DNA from: a virus
IMG/VR virus record: IMGVR_UViG_3300037237_000167
Location: 1 to 31,851 of that record
Direction: 5' to 3' (one strand)
Length of the DNA stretch: 31,851 nt
A program made the position numbers and the translations under genes. The notes beneath the pieces are model-generated. The model had not been told where the DNA came from. It saw only the letters and a program-made list of their open reading frames with translations, and made no database searches. This document shows, piece after piece, positions 1 to 5,298 of the stretch. How positions within the stretch are numbered: the stretch's first letter is position 1; each line of letters begins with the position of its first letter.

Positions 1-34
1 CCTAGAATTTTATTCTAGGCCGCAACTTCGTTGC
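1..34. repeat. Two small hairpins at the left edge
   Basis: Positions 1-8 (CCTAGAAT) and 12-19 (ATTCTAGG) form a perfect 8-bp stem with a 3-nt loop. It is followed at once by GCAAC (22-26) and GTTGC (30-34), a 5-bp stem with a 3-nt loop. They lie just upstream of the 8-bp repeat array. There is no T-tract, so a terminator is unlikely. The left part may be cut by the window edge. Confidence 0.5.
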
Positions 35-36
35 TG

Positions 37-84
37 TATTGTTAAATTGTCGAATTGTCGTATTGTCGACCAGTCGTATTGTCG
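37..84. repeat. Tandem 8-bp repeat array (ATTGTCG units)
   Basis: Six 8-nt units follow one another in phase: TATTGTTA (37-44), AATTGTCG (45-52), AATTGTCG (53-60), TATTGTCG (61-68), ACCAGTCG (69-76) and TATTGTCG (77-84). The first and fifth are diverged. The array abuts the likely -35 element at 86, so it could be an operator or activator array for the secreted-protein gene. An iteron-like replication role is also possible. The function is inferred; the repeat is seen directly. Confidence 0.7.
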
Positions 85-85
85 A

Positions 86-114
86 TTAACTTCTACACAT
101 GGAAGGAATTTAAT
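86..114 (+). promoter_or_regulatory. Probable sigma70-type promoter
   Basis: A TTAACT -35 (86-91) and a TTTAAT -10 (109-114) are separated by exactly 17 nt. They match the consensus at 4/6 and 5/6 positions. A start near 121 would give a leader of about 23 nt before the ATG at 144. The 8-bp repeat array ends 2 nt upstream of the -35. Confidence 0.5.
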
Positions 115-143
115 CTCGGCTGGAATTGTCTGAGGTGACGTTA

Positions 144-503
144 ATGTTTAAAACTTGTGTTCTCTTAGGAGCCGTCCTCTTGCTAACAGCAGCCGCTGCC
201 TCAGCTGACATCCCCGCTGTAGTCAATATCCGGGTAAACGGGCAGAACTACGAGCTGACCGAGCTTATAGAGCATAAGAAGCCTCTCTTTAATCGCCAGC
301 CAGAATATTGGAAGTACGAATGCTTAGATTCAAACTATCCGCTTGTCATACATCGAAAAGAATATAAAGTTAATGAGCAGCTGTTAAGGTATGTTCCTGA
401 CAAGAGAGATTTCTACACACGCCATCCTTGGGTGCAGAAATTTATGGTTCTAACTAATGCTGCTTCTATTGCTTTAGAGATTATCGAGCTTGTCAGGATT
501 TAA
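144..503 (+). CDS. Small secreted protein of unknown function
   Basis: This 119-residue protein begins with a Sec-type signal peptide: MFK, a hydrophobic core at residues 5-16, then an alanine-rich stretch ending ASA before Asp22, the likely cleavage site. The mature part of about 98 residues is polar and rich in Tyr, Lys and Arg, with a single Cys near residue 50. I do not recognise a family. I chose the ATG at 144 over an in-frame TTG at 126 because GAGGTG lies 6 nt upstream of it and because the signal peptide then starts correctly. It is the only plus-strand gene in this corner, has its own promoter and repeat array, and is closed by a terminator. It would act in the periplasm, at the envelope or outside the cell. 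A host-surface or superinfection role is a guess. Confidence 0.7.
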   Translation: MFKTCVLLGAVLLLTAAAASADIPAVVNIRVNGQNYELTELIEHKKPLFNRQPEYWKYECLDSNYPLVIHRKEYKVNEQLLRYVPDKRDFYTRHPWVQKFMVLTNAASIALEIIELVRI

Positions 504-509
504 AGAAAG

Positions 510-535
510 ACCGGGGCAGTGTGTGCCACCCCGGT
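510..535. terminator. Bidirectional terminator between converging genes
   Basis: ACCGGGG (510-516) pairs with CCCCGGT (529-535), a 7-bp GC-rich stem with a 12-nt loop. TTAGTTTTC follows on the plus strand and TCTTTCTTT on the minus strand. It sits in the 38-bp gap between the plus-strand secreted-protein gene and the end of the minus-strand cluster, so it can stop both transcripts. Confidence 0.75.
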
Positions 536-541
536 TAGTTT

Positions 542-790
542 TCATCTTGTCTCCAACTCCTTAATATGGTGTTGTAGGATCTCAGCAATGTTATTCATTC
601 GCCTGATGACTTCAGTGAGATATGTATCTTCTCTGGGCAGTGTCTGTGCGTGCCCTTCAAGGAAGACACTATCTGTAACGTAGCGGTGAAGCATGATTTT
701 AAGACGAGCAAGAAGATCCTCTTTGTTTAGAGTCGGCTTCTTCTTGTTTCGTTCTTTCAGTGCTTTGTTGCCTCTGTGAGTGTGCCCCAT
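542..790 (-). CDS. Small basic helical protein, unknown
   Basis: This 82-residue protein has a strongly basic N-terminus (HRGNK, then KERNKKK) and then predicted helix from about residue 22 to the end, with heptad-like hydrophobics in the last 30 residues. It is the last gene of the minus-strand cluster, 15 bp after its neighbour, with AAAGGG about 5 nt upstream of the ATG. It has no Cys and no membrane segment. The charge pattern would fit nucleic-acid or protein binding, but no family is recognised. Confidence 0.55.
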   Translation of the reverse strand: MGHTHRGNKALKERNKKKPTLNKEDLLARLKIMLHRYVTDSVFLEGHAQTLPREDTYLTEVIRRMNNIAEILQHHIKELETR

Positions 791-805
791 TGAACCCTTT
801 CAAAG

Positions 806-988
806 TTAGAGACTCTGTTCTTTTGAACTAGCGGATTCCTCCTGTTTTTTGCTGACTTTCTTCAGGCGGTGTAAGTAGGCTGCAAGTAGTGTTGGATCAA
901 TTTGCAAAATGTCTGCTAATTGATGCAATTGCTTGAGCTTGTACAGATACCGATTGCGAGCGTCACGAATTCCTTGTGAAGGAAACAT
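806..988 (-). CDS. Small HTH-like protein, unknown
   Basis: The protein is 60 residues long, basic and helical. Residues about 20-44 (LHQLADILQIDPTLLAAYL) have the helix-turn-helix rhythm of small DNA-binding proteins: helix, short turn with Asp-Pro, helix. AAGGAG lies 7 nt before the ATG. It is the first gene after the only sizeable gap in this cluster (989-1075), which holds a good -10 box, so it may start a transcript together with the 82-residue gene downstream. The HTH reading is an inference from pattern only. Confidence 0.55.
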   Translation of the reverse strand: MFPSQGIRDARNRYLYKLKQLHQLADILQIDPTLLAAYLHRLKKVSKKQEESASSKEQSL

Positions 989-1037
989 GATTTGGCTCCT
1001 TAGAAGAGGTCGGCAGTAGTGTTTAAGCGAAGATATT

Positions 1038-1068
1038 ATTATATTGCTTTTAGTCGCGCTTTTGTTTA
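1038..1068 (-). promoter_or_regulatory. Candidate promoter for the two distal small genes
   Basis: On the minus strand there is a perfect TATAAT (1043 down to 1038), preceded by TAAACA (1068 down to 1063) with a long 19-nt spacer. The predicted start lies about 40 nt upstream of the ATG at 988. The -10 is convincing, the -35 weak. Confidence 0.4.
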
Positions 1069-1075
1069 CTCAGCT

Positions 1076-1309
1076 TCATTTCTGCTCCTTCGCCGCTTCT
1101 TTTAACCAGCGCTCTGAAGTTTGAAAAAAGTAAATGGCTTTTTCTCTAGTTTGATCTCCCAAGAAAACAACTGGCGATATCTCAGCAGCAGCCAATTTAA
1201 GCGCTCGTTTATAAACTTGCAGCAATTCGCTATCGGCTTCGAGTTGTTTTACCCGCTCTATATCTTTTCGTTGACTTCTCATCTGTTCTAACAATTCCGC
1301 GTCATTCAT
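1076..1309 (-). CDS. Small helical protein, unknown
   Basis: This 77-residue protein is charged and largely helical: residues 1-42 are a coiled-coil-like run rich in Glu, Lys, Arg and Leu, and residues 60-77 are a second basic helix. Its ATG overlaps the TGA of the upstream membrane microprotein by 4 bp (ATGA), and GAGG lies 9 nt upstream, so the two are probably translated together. No family is recognised. A soluble partner of the microprotein is the simplest reading of the overlap. Confidence 0.6.
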   Translation of the reverse strand: MNDAELLEQMRSQRKDIERVKQLEADSELLQVYKRALKLAAAEISPVVFLGDQTREKAIYFFQTSERWLKEAAKEQK

Positions 1310-1440
1310 TTCTGCTTTCCTCTTTTAGTCTCTTCATACAGGAACTTGGCTATAGCAGCGATAAATACGGTACCGCCCATGATCATCAATAAGAGCATGG
1401 TGGCAATTGCATCTACTAGAACGTGTTCATAGAGTTCCAT
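1306..1440 (-). CDS. Single-span membrane microprotein (44 aa)
   Basis: A short gene of 44 codons. A hydrophobic span at residues about 8-33 (AIATMLLLMIMGGTVFIAAI) is followed by a charged tail, ETKRGKQK. By the positive-inside rule the C-terminus would be cytoplasmic. GAGG lies 7 nt before the ATG. The start is inside the upstream gene (14-bp overlap) and the stop overlaps the next ATG by 4 bp. Aligned without gaps it resembles the 38-residue protein at 1636-1752: His-Val at 6-7, acidic residues at 5 and 10, Ala13, Leu18, Gly22, Phe26 and Ile-Ala at 30-31. The function is unknown; membrane-acting exclusion or lysis-control proteins have this size. Confidence 0.65.
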   Translation of the reverse strand: MELYEHVLVDAIATMLLLMIMGGTVFIAAIAKFLYEETKRGKQK

Positions 1441-1639
1441 CAGTTTGCCTCATATATGGCTTAGCGTGTCGATAAATCATATTACCTGCTGAATCGTAGA
1501 CAGCGACTCGGTCTTTAGTGAGTAAGTAATTACGAGCGGTATCAATGGCGGTGGCGCGTCCTTTGACATAAGTATGCTCAGCACCATTGACGGTGATAGT
1601 ATAAACATCCAGCTTCTTATCTATAAATGTGTGGATCAT
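1427..1639 (-). CDS. Small protein of unknown function (70 aa)
   Basis: This 70-residue soluble protein alternates beta-strand-like segments (VYTITVNG, RVAVYDSAGNMIYR) with a helix at about residues 29-40, suggesting a compact alpha/beta fold. It has no Cys. It overlaps a membrane microprotein at both ends: 4 bp with the 38-aa gene upstream and 14 bp with the 44-aa gene downstream. This tight nesting implies one transcript and coupled translation. A GGAAAGAG stretch lies about 11 nt upstream of the ATG. No family is recognised. Confidence 0.6.
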   Translation of the reverse strand: MIHTFIDKKLDVYTITVNGAEHTYVKGRATAIDTARNYLLTKDRVAVYDSAGNMIYRHAKPYMRQTDGTL

Positions 1640-1752
1640 CTATTGATTATCTCTTTCCACGCAATAACGAATGCAAATAGTAACGACCCCACAAAAAATA
1701 AAGTAACAGCAACTGCACAAATTTCAAAACATACATGATCTAAATAAGTCAT
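1636..1752 (-). CDS. Single-span membrane microprotein (38 aa)
   Basis: A 38-codon gene. A polar N-terminus (MTYLDHV) is followed by a long hydrophobic span at residues about 10-32 containing two Cys (8 and 12), and it ends WKEIINR. AGGA lies 5 nt before the ATG, and a stronger AAGGAGGT is a further 10 nt away. The stop overlaps the next ATG by 4 bp. It is a likely paralogue of the microprotein at 1306-1440 (nine identities over 31 ungapped positions, counted by eye). Its start lies in one of two copies of a 28-bp repeat. The function is unknown. Confidence 0.65.
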   Translation of the reverse strand: MTYLDHVCFEICAVAVTLFFVGSLLFAFVIAWKEIINR

Positions 1753-1776
1753 AAATATCCTGGTCTTACCTCCTTA
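1749..1776. repeat. 28-bp direct repeat, copy A
   Basis: This 28-bp segment differs from 2004-2031 at three positions as I aligned them. On the minus strand it contains an SD-like AAGGAGG and ends in TTTATGA, which supplies the ATG of the microprotein at 1752. In one reading frame both copies encode DKEVRPGYL followed by a stop. In copy A that frame is not the one used by the upstream gene. Confidence 0.75.
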
Positions 1777-1996
1777 TCATTGTTCTGCAACCACAAGAAT
1801 ATTTATGCAAATACCAATCTTTACGCCACCATTTGGGTATTTTAAATGTCTCTTTGCACTTAGGGCATTCTGCCTCTATTGCGCGTCCCCATAACTCAGT
1901 TGCAAGCGGCTCCGCTATATAAAAAGCGTCTCTAAGGCGCCTACTCCAATAAGTAAGAGCTTTCCCGTCAGTGATATGGCCTTCAATCTTGATCAT
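1766..1996 (-). CDS. Small zinc-ribbon-like protein
   Basis: This 76-residue protein has a Cys pair (CPKC, residues about 44-47) and a second pair (CGC, about 68-70) separated by a Trp- and Lys-rich loop. The pattern is consistent with a four-Cys zinc site. The last codons (AGG AGG TAA) form an SD-like sequence that precedes the next gene. I see no good SD of its own; the upstream stop is only 7 nt away, so coupling is likely. The C-terminal frame is odd: the out-of-frame DNA just past the end repeats the tail of the upstream gene. A DNA- or RNA-binding or adaptor role is possible but unproven. Confidence 0.55.
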   Translation of the reverse strand: MIKIEGHITDGKALTYWSRRLRDAFYIAEPLATELWGRAIEAECPKCKETFKIPKWWRKDWYLHKYSCGCRTMIRR

Positions 1997-2003
1997 CTGC
2001 GTT

Positions 2004-2031
2004 TCATAAATACCCCGGTCTTACTTCCTTA
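2004..2031. repeat. 28-bp direct repeat, copy B
   Basis: This is the partner of 1749-1776. Here it is the in-frame 3' end of the gene at 2004-2255, encoding DKEVRPGYL and the TGA. The TTTATGA also creates an ATG that opens a five-codon frame (ATG AAA CGC AGA TGA), possibly a remnant of a duplicated gene start. Confidence 0.75.
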
Positions 2032-2255
2032 TCTCTATGTTTCTTATCTTCCCAACGCGGATCACTCACCACTCTTTTGCTGATACCGCATTTAGTGCAG
2101 ATTGCTTTGCGCACCAATCCATTAAAAGACAATTCCATACGAAATATGTGAGGCACATCATCGACACATGCTTTCATTTTCTCGTTTAGTTCTTTTCTCT
2201 TAGCAATACTACGGCGTTGATTGATTATATGAATCGCTACCCAGTCTTTGCTCAT
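2004..2255 (-). CDS. Small Cys/His protein, unknown
   Basis: The protein is 83 residues long and basic. A single CTKCG knuckle at residues about 53-57, with Cys30 and His36 upstream, could complete a metal site. A clear AGGA lies 7 nt before the ATG. The last nine residues (DKEVRPGYL) are repeated in the DNA past the next gene, which suggests this gene and its neighbour arose by partial duplication. No family is recognised; small zinc-binding proteins are common among early phage genes. Confidence 0.6.
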   Translation of the reverse strand: MSKDWVAIHIINQRRSIAKRKELNEKMKACVDDVPHIFRMELSFNGLVRKAICTKCGISKRVVSDPRWEDKKHRDKEVRPGYL

Positions 2256-2264
2256 TGTTTGTTC

Positions 2265-3005
2265 CTAAATTACACCACGTGCAAGTATATTTGTCAACCA
2301 GTTAGCTTGCCAGATTCCGCCAAAGCCATCTCTTTGAGTGCTATTTGGACCGTCCAGTGTCGAACGCCTGCCAGCTTTCTCAGCTGATTGATGCTCGGCT
2401 GCTTGCCGTACATCGCCATAAGCCTCTGATAGGTATCCTTGACCTTCCGTGTGGCTTCTTTCTGTCTCTCCGCCTGCCCCGCTCTTGTCGGTTGATAACG
2501 CCTTGTGACCACGATTATCCCTCCCTAAGACTCTTTGCAGCCTCTCCCATTGTGTTTCTGTACTTGGCTTCTGGGATTCCTCGATTTGTTTTCTTAATTC
2601 CTCAGTAGTTGGTTGCCGCTTGGCAGGTGTTGAAGGCGGTATAGATCTAAACGCGCGATCAGAAGTACTAATAGCTTCGGACTGTTCTGAGTTATATATA
2701 TTACCGCCTTCAACACTAGTAAAGAGGCGGCGAATATTCTCAAAACGCGGCTCTGCCAAGGCTTTTCGGATTGTGGCATAAGCGGAGCCCGTAGCTCTCA
2801 TCAATTCCCTAATGAAAGGCTCCCTGTCAAGCTGTTCATAAAGTCGTTTCCAAGCCAAAACGATATTGTTAAAGGCTACGCTCGCCCTCTTCTTGTTAGC
2901 GTAATAGGTGATCTTCCAATATTCAGGAGACCCCGATTTGTATAACTTTCTTAAAACTTTGCTGTTTACTATTGCGATATTTTGTCGGTGTGTTATTGTT
3001 TGCAT
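2265..3005 (-). CDS. HTH DNA-binding protein, frame-overlapping 3' half
   Basis: The frame encodes 246 residues from ATG 3005. That start is preceded by a perfect AAAGGAGGT SD, 9 nt away, in the nearest of three tandem repeats; an upstream GTG at 3182 has no SD. Residues about 45-90 (LYEQLDREPFIRELMRATG, then YATIRKALAE) look like an HTH domain of the KfrA-N or replication-protein kind. From about residue 165 on, the sequence turns into Gly-, Ser-, Glu- and Arg-rich text with no folded look. In the same DNA the +1 frame encodes a second HTH (2294-2512). Either the gene ends in a disordered tail over a nested gene, or a frameshift joins the two HTHs. It is the first gene of the minus-strand cluster, beside a divergent control region, so it is a repressor or replication-initiator candidate. 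Confidence 0.6.
   Translation of the reverse strand: MQTITHRQNIAIVNSKVLRKLYKSGSPEYWKITYYANKKRASVAFNNIVLAWKRLYEQLDREPFIRELMRATGSAYATIRKALAEPRFENIRRLFTSVEGGNIYNSEQSEAISTSDRAFRSIPPSTPAKRQPTTEELRKQIEESQKPSTETQWERLQRVLGRDNRGHKALSTDKSGAGGETERSHTEGQGYLSEAYGDVRQAAEHQSAEKAGRRSTLDGPNSTQRDGFGGIWQANWLTNILARGVI
2294..2512 (-). CDS. HTH protein in overlapping frame
   Basis: A 72-residue frame starts at GTG 2512 with GGGAGG 7 nt upstream. It lies wholly inside the preceding gene in the +1 frame. Residues about 24-64 (YQRLMAMYGKQPSINQLRKL, then TVQIALKEMA) align with the HTH of the host frame: R-L, then P, a two-residue variable pair, L, A or G, T and a closing A-L-K/A-E. A TAG sits in this frame just upstream of the SD, so it is made either from its own GTG or by a +1 shift at the AGG-rich SD-like site. 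A separate overlapping gene and a two-HTH fusion product are both possible. Confidence 0.55.
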   Translation of the reverse strand: MVTRRYQPTRAGQAERQKEATRKVKDTYQRLMAMYGKQPSINQLRKLAGVRHWTVQIALKEMALAESGKLTG

Positions 3006-3066
3006 TGATACTGACCTCCTTTGGATTGATACTGACCTCCTTTGGATTGATACTGACCTTCTTCGG
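3004..3066 (-). repeat. Three 21-bp tandem repeats carrying SD sequences
   Basis: Units lie at 3004-3024, 3025-3045 (identical) and 3046-3066 (two mismatches). Read on the minus strand, units 1 and 2 contain AAAGGAGGTCAGTATCAAT, with a perfect SD core; unit 3 has the degraded GAAGAAGGT. Only the copy next to 3005 is followed by ATG; the others read ATC. The 21-bp period is two helical turns, also the usual spacing of protein-binding iterons. The array may be a ribosome standby or loading site, or binding sites for the HTH protein encoded just downstream. Confidence 0.8.
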
Positions 3067-3115
3067 GTTGTTTGTATTGATGATTCCCTTGGAGTGGACT
3101 CCTCCCCTCTAAAGT

Positions 3116-3158
3116 AAGCTAAAAAAGCCTTCAATTGTTTGGGGGGCTTTTTTAGTTT
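3116..3158. terminator. Long hairpin in the divergent region (terminator or attenuator)
   Basis: CTAAAAAAGCC (3119-3129) pairs with GGCTTTTTTAG (3145-3155) over 11 bp, and the stem extends three more pairs outward with one G-T. The loop is 15 nt and starts TTCAATTGTT. Both strands carry a run of six Ts in the stem arm. It lies in the 5' leader of the minus-strand operon, after the candidate -10 at 3195, so an attenuator is more likely than a simple end-of-gene terminator. It could also block plus-strand read-through toward 3244. Confidence 0.6.
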
Positions 3159-3168
3159 ATTGGCTCTT

Positions 3169-3219
3169 TTTAAAAACAGCACAACTAAAATTATAAAAGG
3201 TTATTAACCATTACCTTTT
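3169..3219. promoter_or_regulatory. Divergent promoter region with inverted-repeat operator
   Basis: On the minus strand there is a perfect TATAAT (3195 down to 3190). On the plus strand there is TATAAA (3192-3197), with TTTAAA 17 nt upstream (3169-3174). AAAAGGT (3195-3201) and ACCTTTT (3213-3219) form an exact 7-bp inverted repeat spanning 25 bp, and GGTTA/TAACC (3199-3209) is nested inside. The arrangement fits an operator for a dimeric repressor, such as the adjacent HTH protein, controlling both directions. The -35 boxes are weak on both strands. Confidence 0.4.
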
Positions 3220-3243
3220 GCTTGCATGTGGTGTAATTTGGGC

Positions 3244-3756
3244 ATGAAGATTATCGGCATTGATTGTGGTATCACCGGCGCTGTTGCATTGATAACTGAT
3301 CACGGAGCTGACGTTTTTGATTGTCCGATCTTTGAAAAGATGAAGGGCAAAGAGCGAACAACATATGATCCCAATGCGATGTTTGATTTATTGCAAGATA
3401 TTTGTACGGATTCTAGTTTAAGCACGATACCTTGGGTCGAAGCCATAGTAATTGAGCAATTGCACGCTACGAACCTAGGCACAATAGCAAATTTTTCTAA
3501 AGGCTTAGGTTTTGGCTATTGGCATATGGCAGCCGTGGTACTGCAAATACCTTTGATATTGATTGGCCCAACTAAATGGAAGAAAGCCATGGGGCTGACT
3601 AAAAGCAAAGACGACTCTAGGCAAAGAGCAATTGAGCTATTTCCTCAGTTAGCGCCTCGGTTGAAGTTAAAGAAGAATCACGGCAGGGCCGAGGCTATAT
3701 TATTGGCTGAATACGGCAGGAGGATATATGACAAAAGTAACAACTCAAACAAATGA
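3244..3756 (+). CDS. RuvC-like Holliday junction resolvase
   Basis: This 170-residue protein belongs to the RuvC/RNase H-fold resolvases that cleave four-way DNA junctions; in phages they resolve branched DNA before packaging. It begins MKIIGIDCGITGA, with the first catalytic Asp at 7. It has VIEQLH with Glu71, PTKWKKAMGLTKSKDDSRQR at 109-128, and ends with KKNHGRAEAILLAEYG, where His146 and Glu150 take the place of the usual last acidic residue; H-G-R-A-E is frequent in phage members. I chose the ATG at 3244 over 3226 because RuvC proteins start right at this strand, though its SD is weak. It is the first gene of the long plus-strand operon and overlaps the next by 29 bp. Confidence 0.85.
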   Translation: MKIIGIDCGITGAVALITDHGADVFDCPIFEKMKGKERTTYDPNAMFDLLQDICTDSSLSTIPWVEAIVIEQLHATNLGTIANFSKGLGFGYWHMAAVVLQIPLILIGPTKWKKAMGLTKSKDDSRQRAIELFPQLAPRLKLKKNHGRAEAILLAEYGRRIYDKSNNSNK

Positions 3757-4021
3757 AGCTCTAAGTGCTGAGATGCTAAGAGAACTTGCAGCCGAGCTGA
3801 AGTCTGAGAATTTTGACGAGATCACGCGCTGGGCTAAGACCGGTAAATTACTAGAAGAAAAACTTCAAGATGGTCCAGTGGCGATAATGGGAACCACTTC
3901 CATGACAGCTATGAGATTTAAAGTGGTGAAGGTTGCCGTTGTTGATTGGATAAGATTAGGCGGTACTATTAGTGTTGACTACGCCACACCGCTTGAGGCT
4001 TTAGAGAATGACGGAAAATAA
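3728..4021 (+). CDS. Unknown protein (97 aa)
   Basis: A strong AGGAGG sits about 4 nt upstream of the ATG at 3728, so the start inside the resolvase gene is well supported. The N-terminal 45 residues are acidic and helical (EMLRELAAELKSENFDEI); the C-terminal half has beta-like segments (VAIMGTT, FKVVKVAVVDWIRLGG). It has no Cys and no membrane span. It lies between the resolvase and the terminase genes and overlaps the next gene by 14 bp. No family is recognised. Confidence 0.7.
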   Translation: MTKVTTQTNEALSAEMLRELAAELKSENFDEITRWAKTGKLLEEKLQDGPVAIMGTTSMTAMRFKVVKVAVVDWIRLGGTISVDYATPLEALENDGK

Positions 4022-4841
4022 ATTTCTCAATGAAACAAAAGAAGAATATCTTGAAGACACCAAGAAGTACTTCGGCAACATCGAAGGCGCTAAGAGTGTA
4101 TCTGATAATAGCGCCGCCTCAAGGCAAGCCGTTGCTCGTCACTTACCGGGGGCCAAGCAAGAATATAAAATGGCTGAGCGTTATGGCAAAGGCTTTGGCA
4201 AAGCCTCACGCTCGGGTGCTTTCAGCAAAACAGGTACAGGCCATGCTTTCTTTCCTAATGGACTTAAGTTTGCCTCTGACTTCATAGACGAGCATACCCC
4301 CGGCAAATACAAGCCCCAACCAAAACCATTTGAAGAAACAGAAAATCTCCCCGGCAGATACTTCGAAGGACCAAAGCCCGCTTGCATAATCCAAGAGCTC
4401 TGCATGGATTGCTATGAACCAATAGACTATAACGCCACTACTTGCACCATTGACGGCAAAGAGTGCCAAGGCATTGACCTTGTGGTAAATATGGGCATGG
4501 TAAAAGAGACTGATACTCAAAAGCTCTATCGTATGGGCCTTAGATTCGGTGACTTCTATATGTCAACTTTCCACGCTTCGTGTCTTGAAAAAATAAAAGA
4601 GTACAGGAAACAAACGCAACCCCTAGTCTTAGGAGGCAGCTTGTTGGCAGATAAAGACCGTAATCTTTTGCTCAAGTACAAACAAGAATTGCACATACAC
4701 GACGGCAGAGAGATCAGTGTCGGTCAATGGCTGTCAATTAAACGCTTAGATAAAACGGAGTACAATACCCAAAGATATATTATCGAGCAGCGCTCCAAAG
4801 GAAATTTATCTATATTCCGTGAAGATAGAAAAGAGCTATAG
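4008..4841 (+). CDS. Unknown Cys-containing protein (277 aa)
   Basis: The N-terminal 110 residues are basic and rich in Gly, Ser and Lys, probably partly disordered. A Cys-rich centre follows (residues about 125-155: CII, LCMDCYEPI, TTCTIDGKEC), then His-Ala-Ser-Cys near 195, enough for one or two metal sites. The C-terminus is helical and charged. A GAGG lies 9 nt before the ATG. It overlaps both neighbours (14 and 23 bp) and directly precedes the terminase pair, so a role in DNA metabolism or packaging is plausible, but no family is recognised. Confidence 0.7.
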   Translation: MTENKFLNETKEEYLEDTKKYFGNIEGAKSVSDNSAASRQAVARHLPGAKQEYKMAERYGKGFGKASRSGAFSKTGTGHAFFPNGLKFASDFIDEHTPGKYKPQPKPFEETENLPGRYFEGPKPACIIQELCMDCYEPIDYNATTCTIDGKECQGIDLVVNMGMVKETDTQKLYRMGLRFGDFYMSTFHASCLEKIKEYRKQTQPLVLGGSLLADKDRNLLLKYKQELHIHDGREISVGQWLSIKRLDKTEYNTQRYIIEQRSKGNLSIFREDRKEL

Positions 4842-5298
4842 TCTTGAAGTTCTCGATCAAGCTAATATTGTGCGATTGCACGTCGAACAAAGCGAACTTA
4901 ATACCATCGTTGAATGTCTTGAGCATTGCGGTGGAGATTTGGACGCTTTCGCTAAGTTTATTAGCAACGATTCTGCTTACACTGACTTCTATATCCAGAA
5001 GCGCCTACTAGAACATCCAGATAGTGGGCTAAAAGAGCGCTGGGATAAAGCTATTGAAATATATAATCAATGTGTTATGCGGCGGCTACAGCGTAAAGCA
5101 CTGCATGACTTAGAAAATATGGACGATAGTGATGAAAAGTCCGCCCGTATTGTTCTGGCAGCCGCCAAGATTATCCTAGGCGACATGCTGGCAGCAACAA
5201 CGGTTATTGCAAAGCAAAAAGCTACAGCTAAAATTGAACGCTCATCAGTACTGGATGCTATCAAGATTGAAATGGAAGGCGAAGAGGACGAAGAATAA
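4819..5298 (+). CDS. Probable terminase small subunit
   Basis: The protein is 159 residues long. Residues about 15-60 are helical and end in a run (LDAFAKFISNDSAYTDFYIQ) of the kind seen in the small terminase DNA-binding domain. Residues 95-150 form the long helix pair typical of the oligomerisation core, and the tail is acidic (EMEGEEDEE). The small subunit recognises phage DNA and regulates the large subunit. The call rests mainly on size, architecture and position directly upstream of the large terminase, with a 1-bp overlap. The start is uncertain: GTG 4819 has an AAAGGA about 16 nt away, too far, so translation may be coupled to the upstream stop at 4841. Confidence 0.6.
   Translation: MKIEKSYSLEVLDQANIVRLHVEQSELNTIVECLEHCGGDLDAFAKFISNDSAYTDFYIQKRLLEHPDSGLKERWDKAIEIYNQCVMRRLQRKALHDLENMDDSDEKSARIVLAAAKIILGDMLAATTVIAKQKATAKIERSSVLDAIKIEMEGEEDEE

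Noticed and set aside
126-143. TTG start at 126 for the secreted protein
   Set aside because: It would put charged residues in front of the signal peptide; the SD GAGGTG fits the ATG at 144.
3006-3182. N-terminal extension of the HTH gene from GTG 3182
   Set aside because: It would translate the hairpin and the SD-carrying repeats, has no SD, and gives a low-complexity RRSVSIQ repeat. ATG 3005 has a perfect SD.
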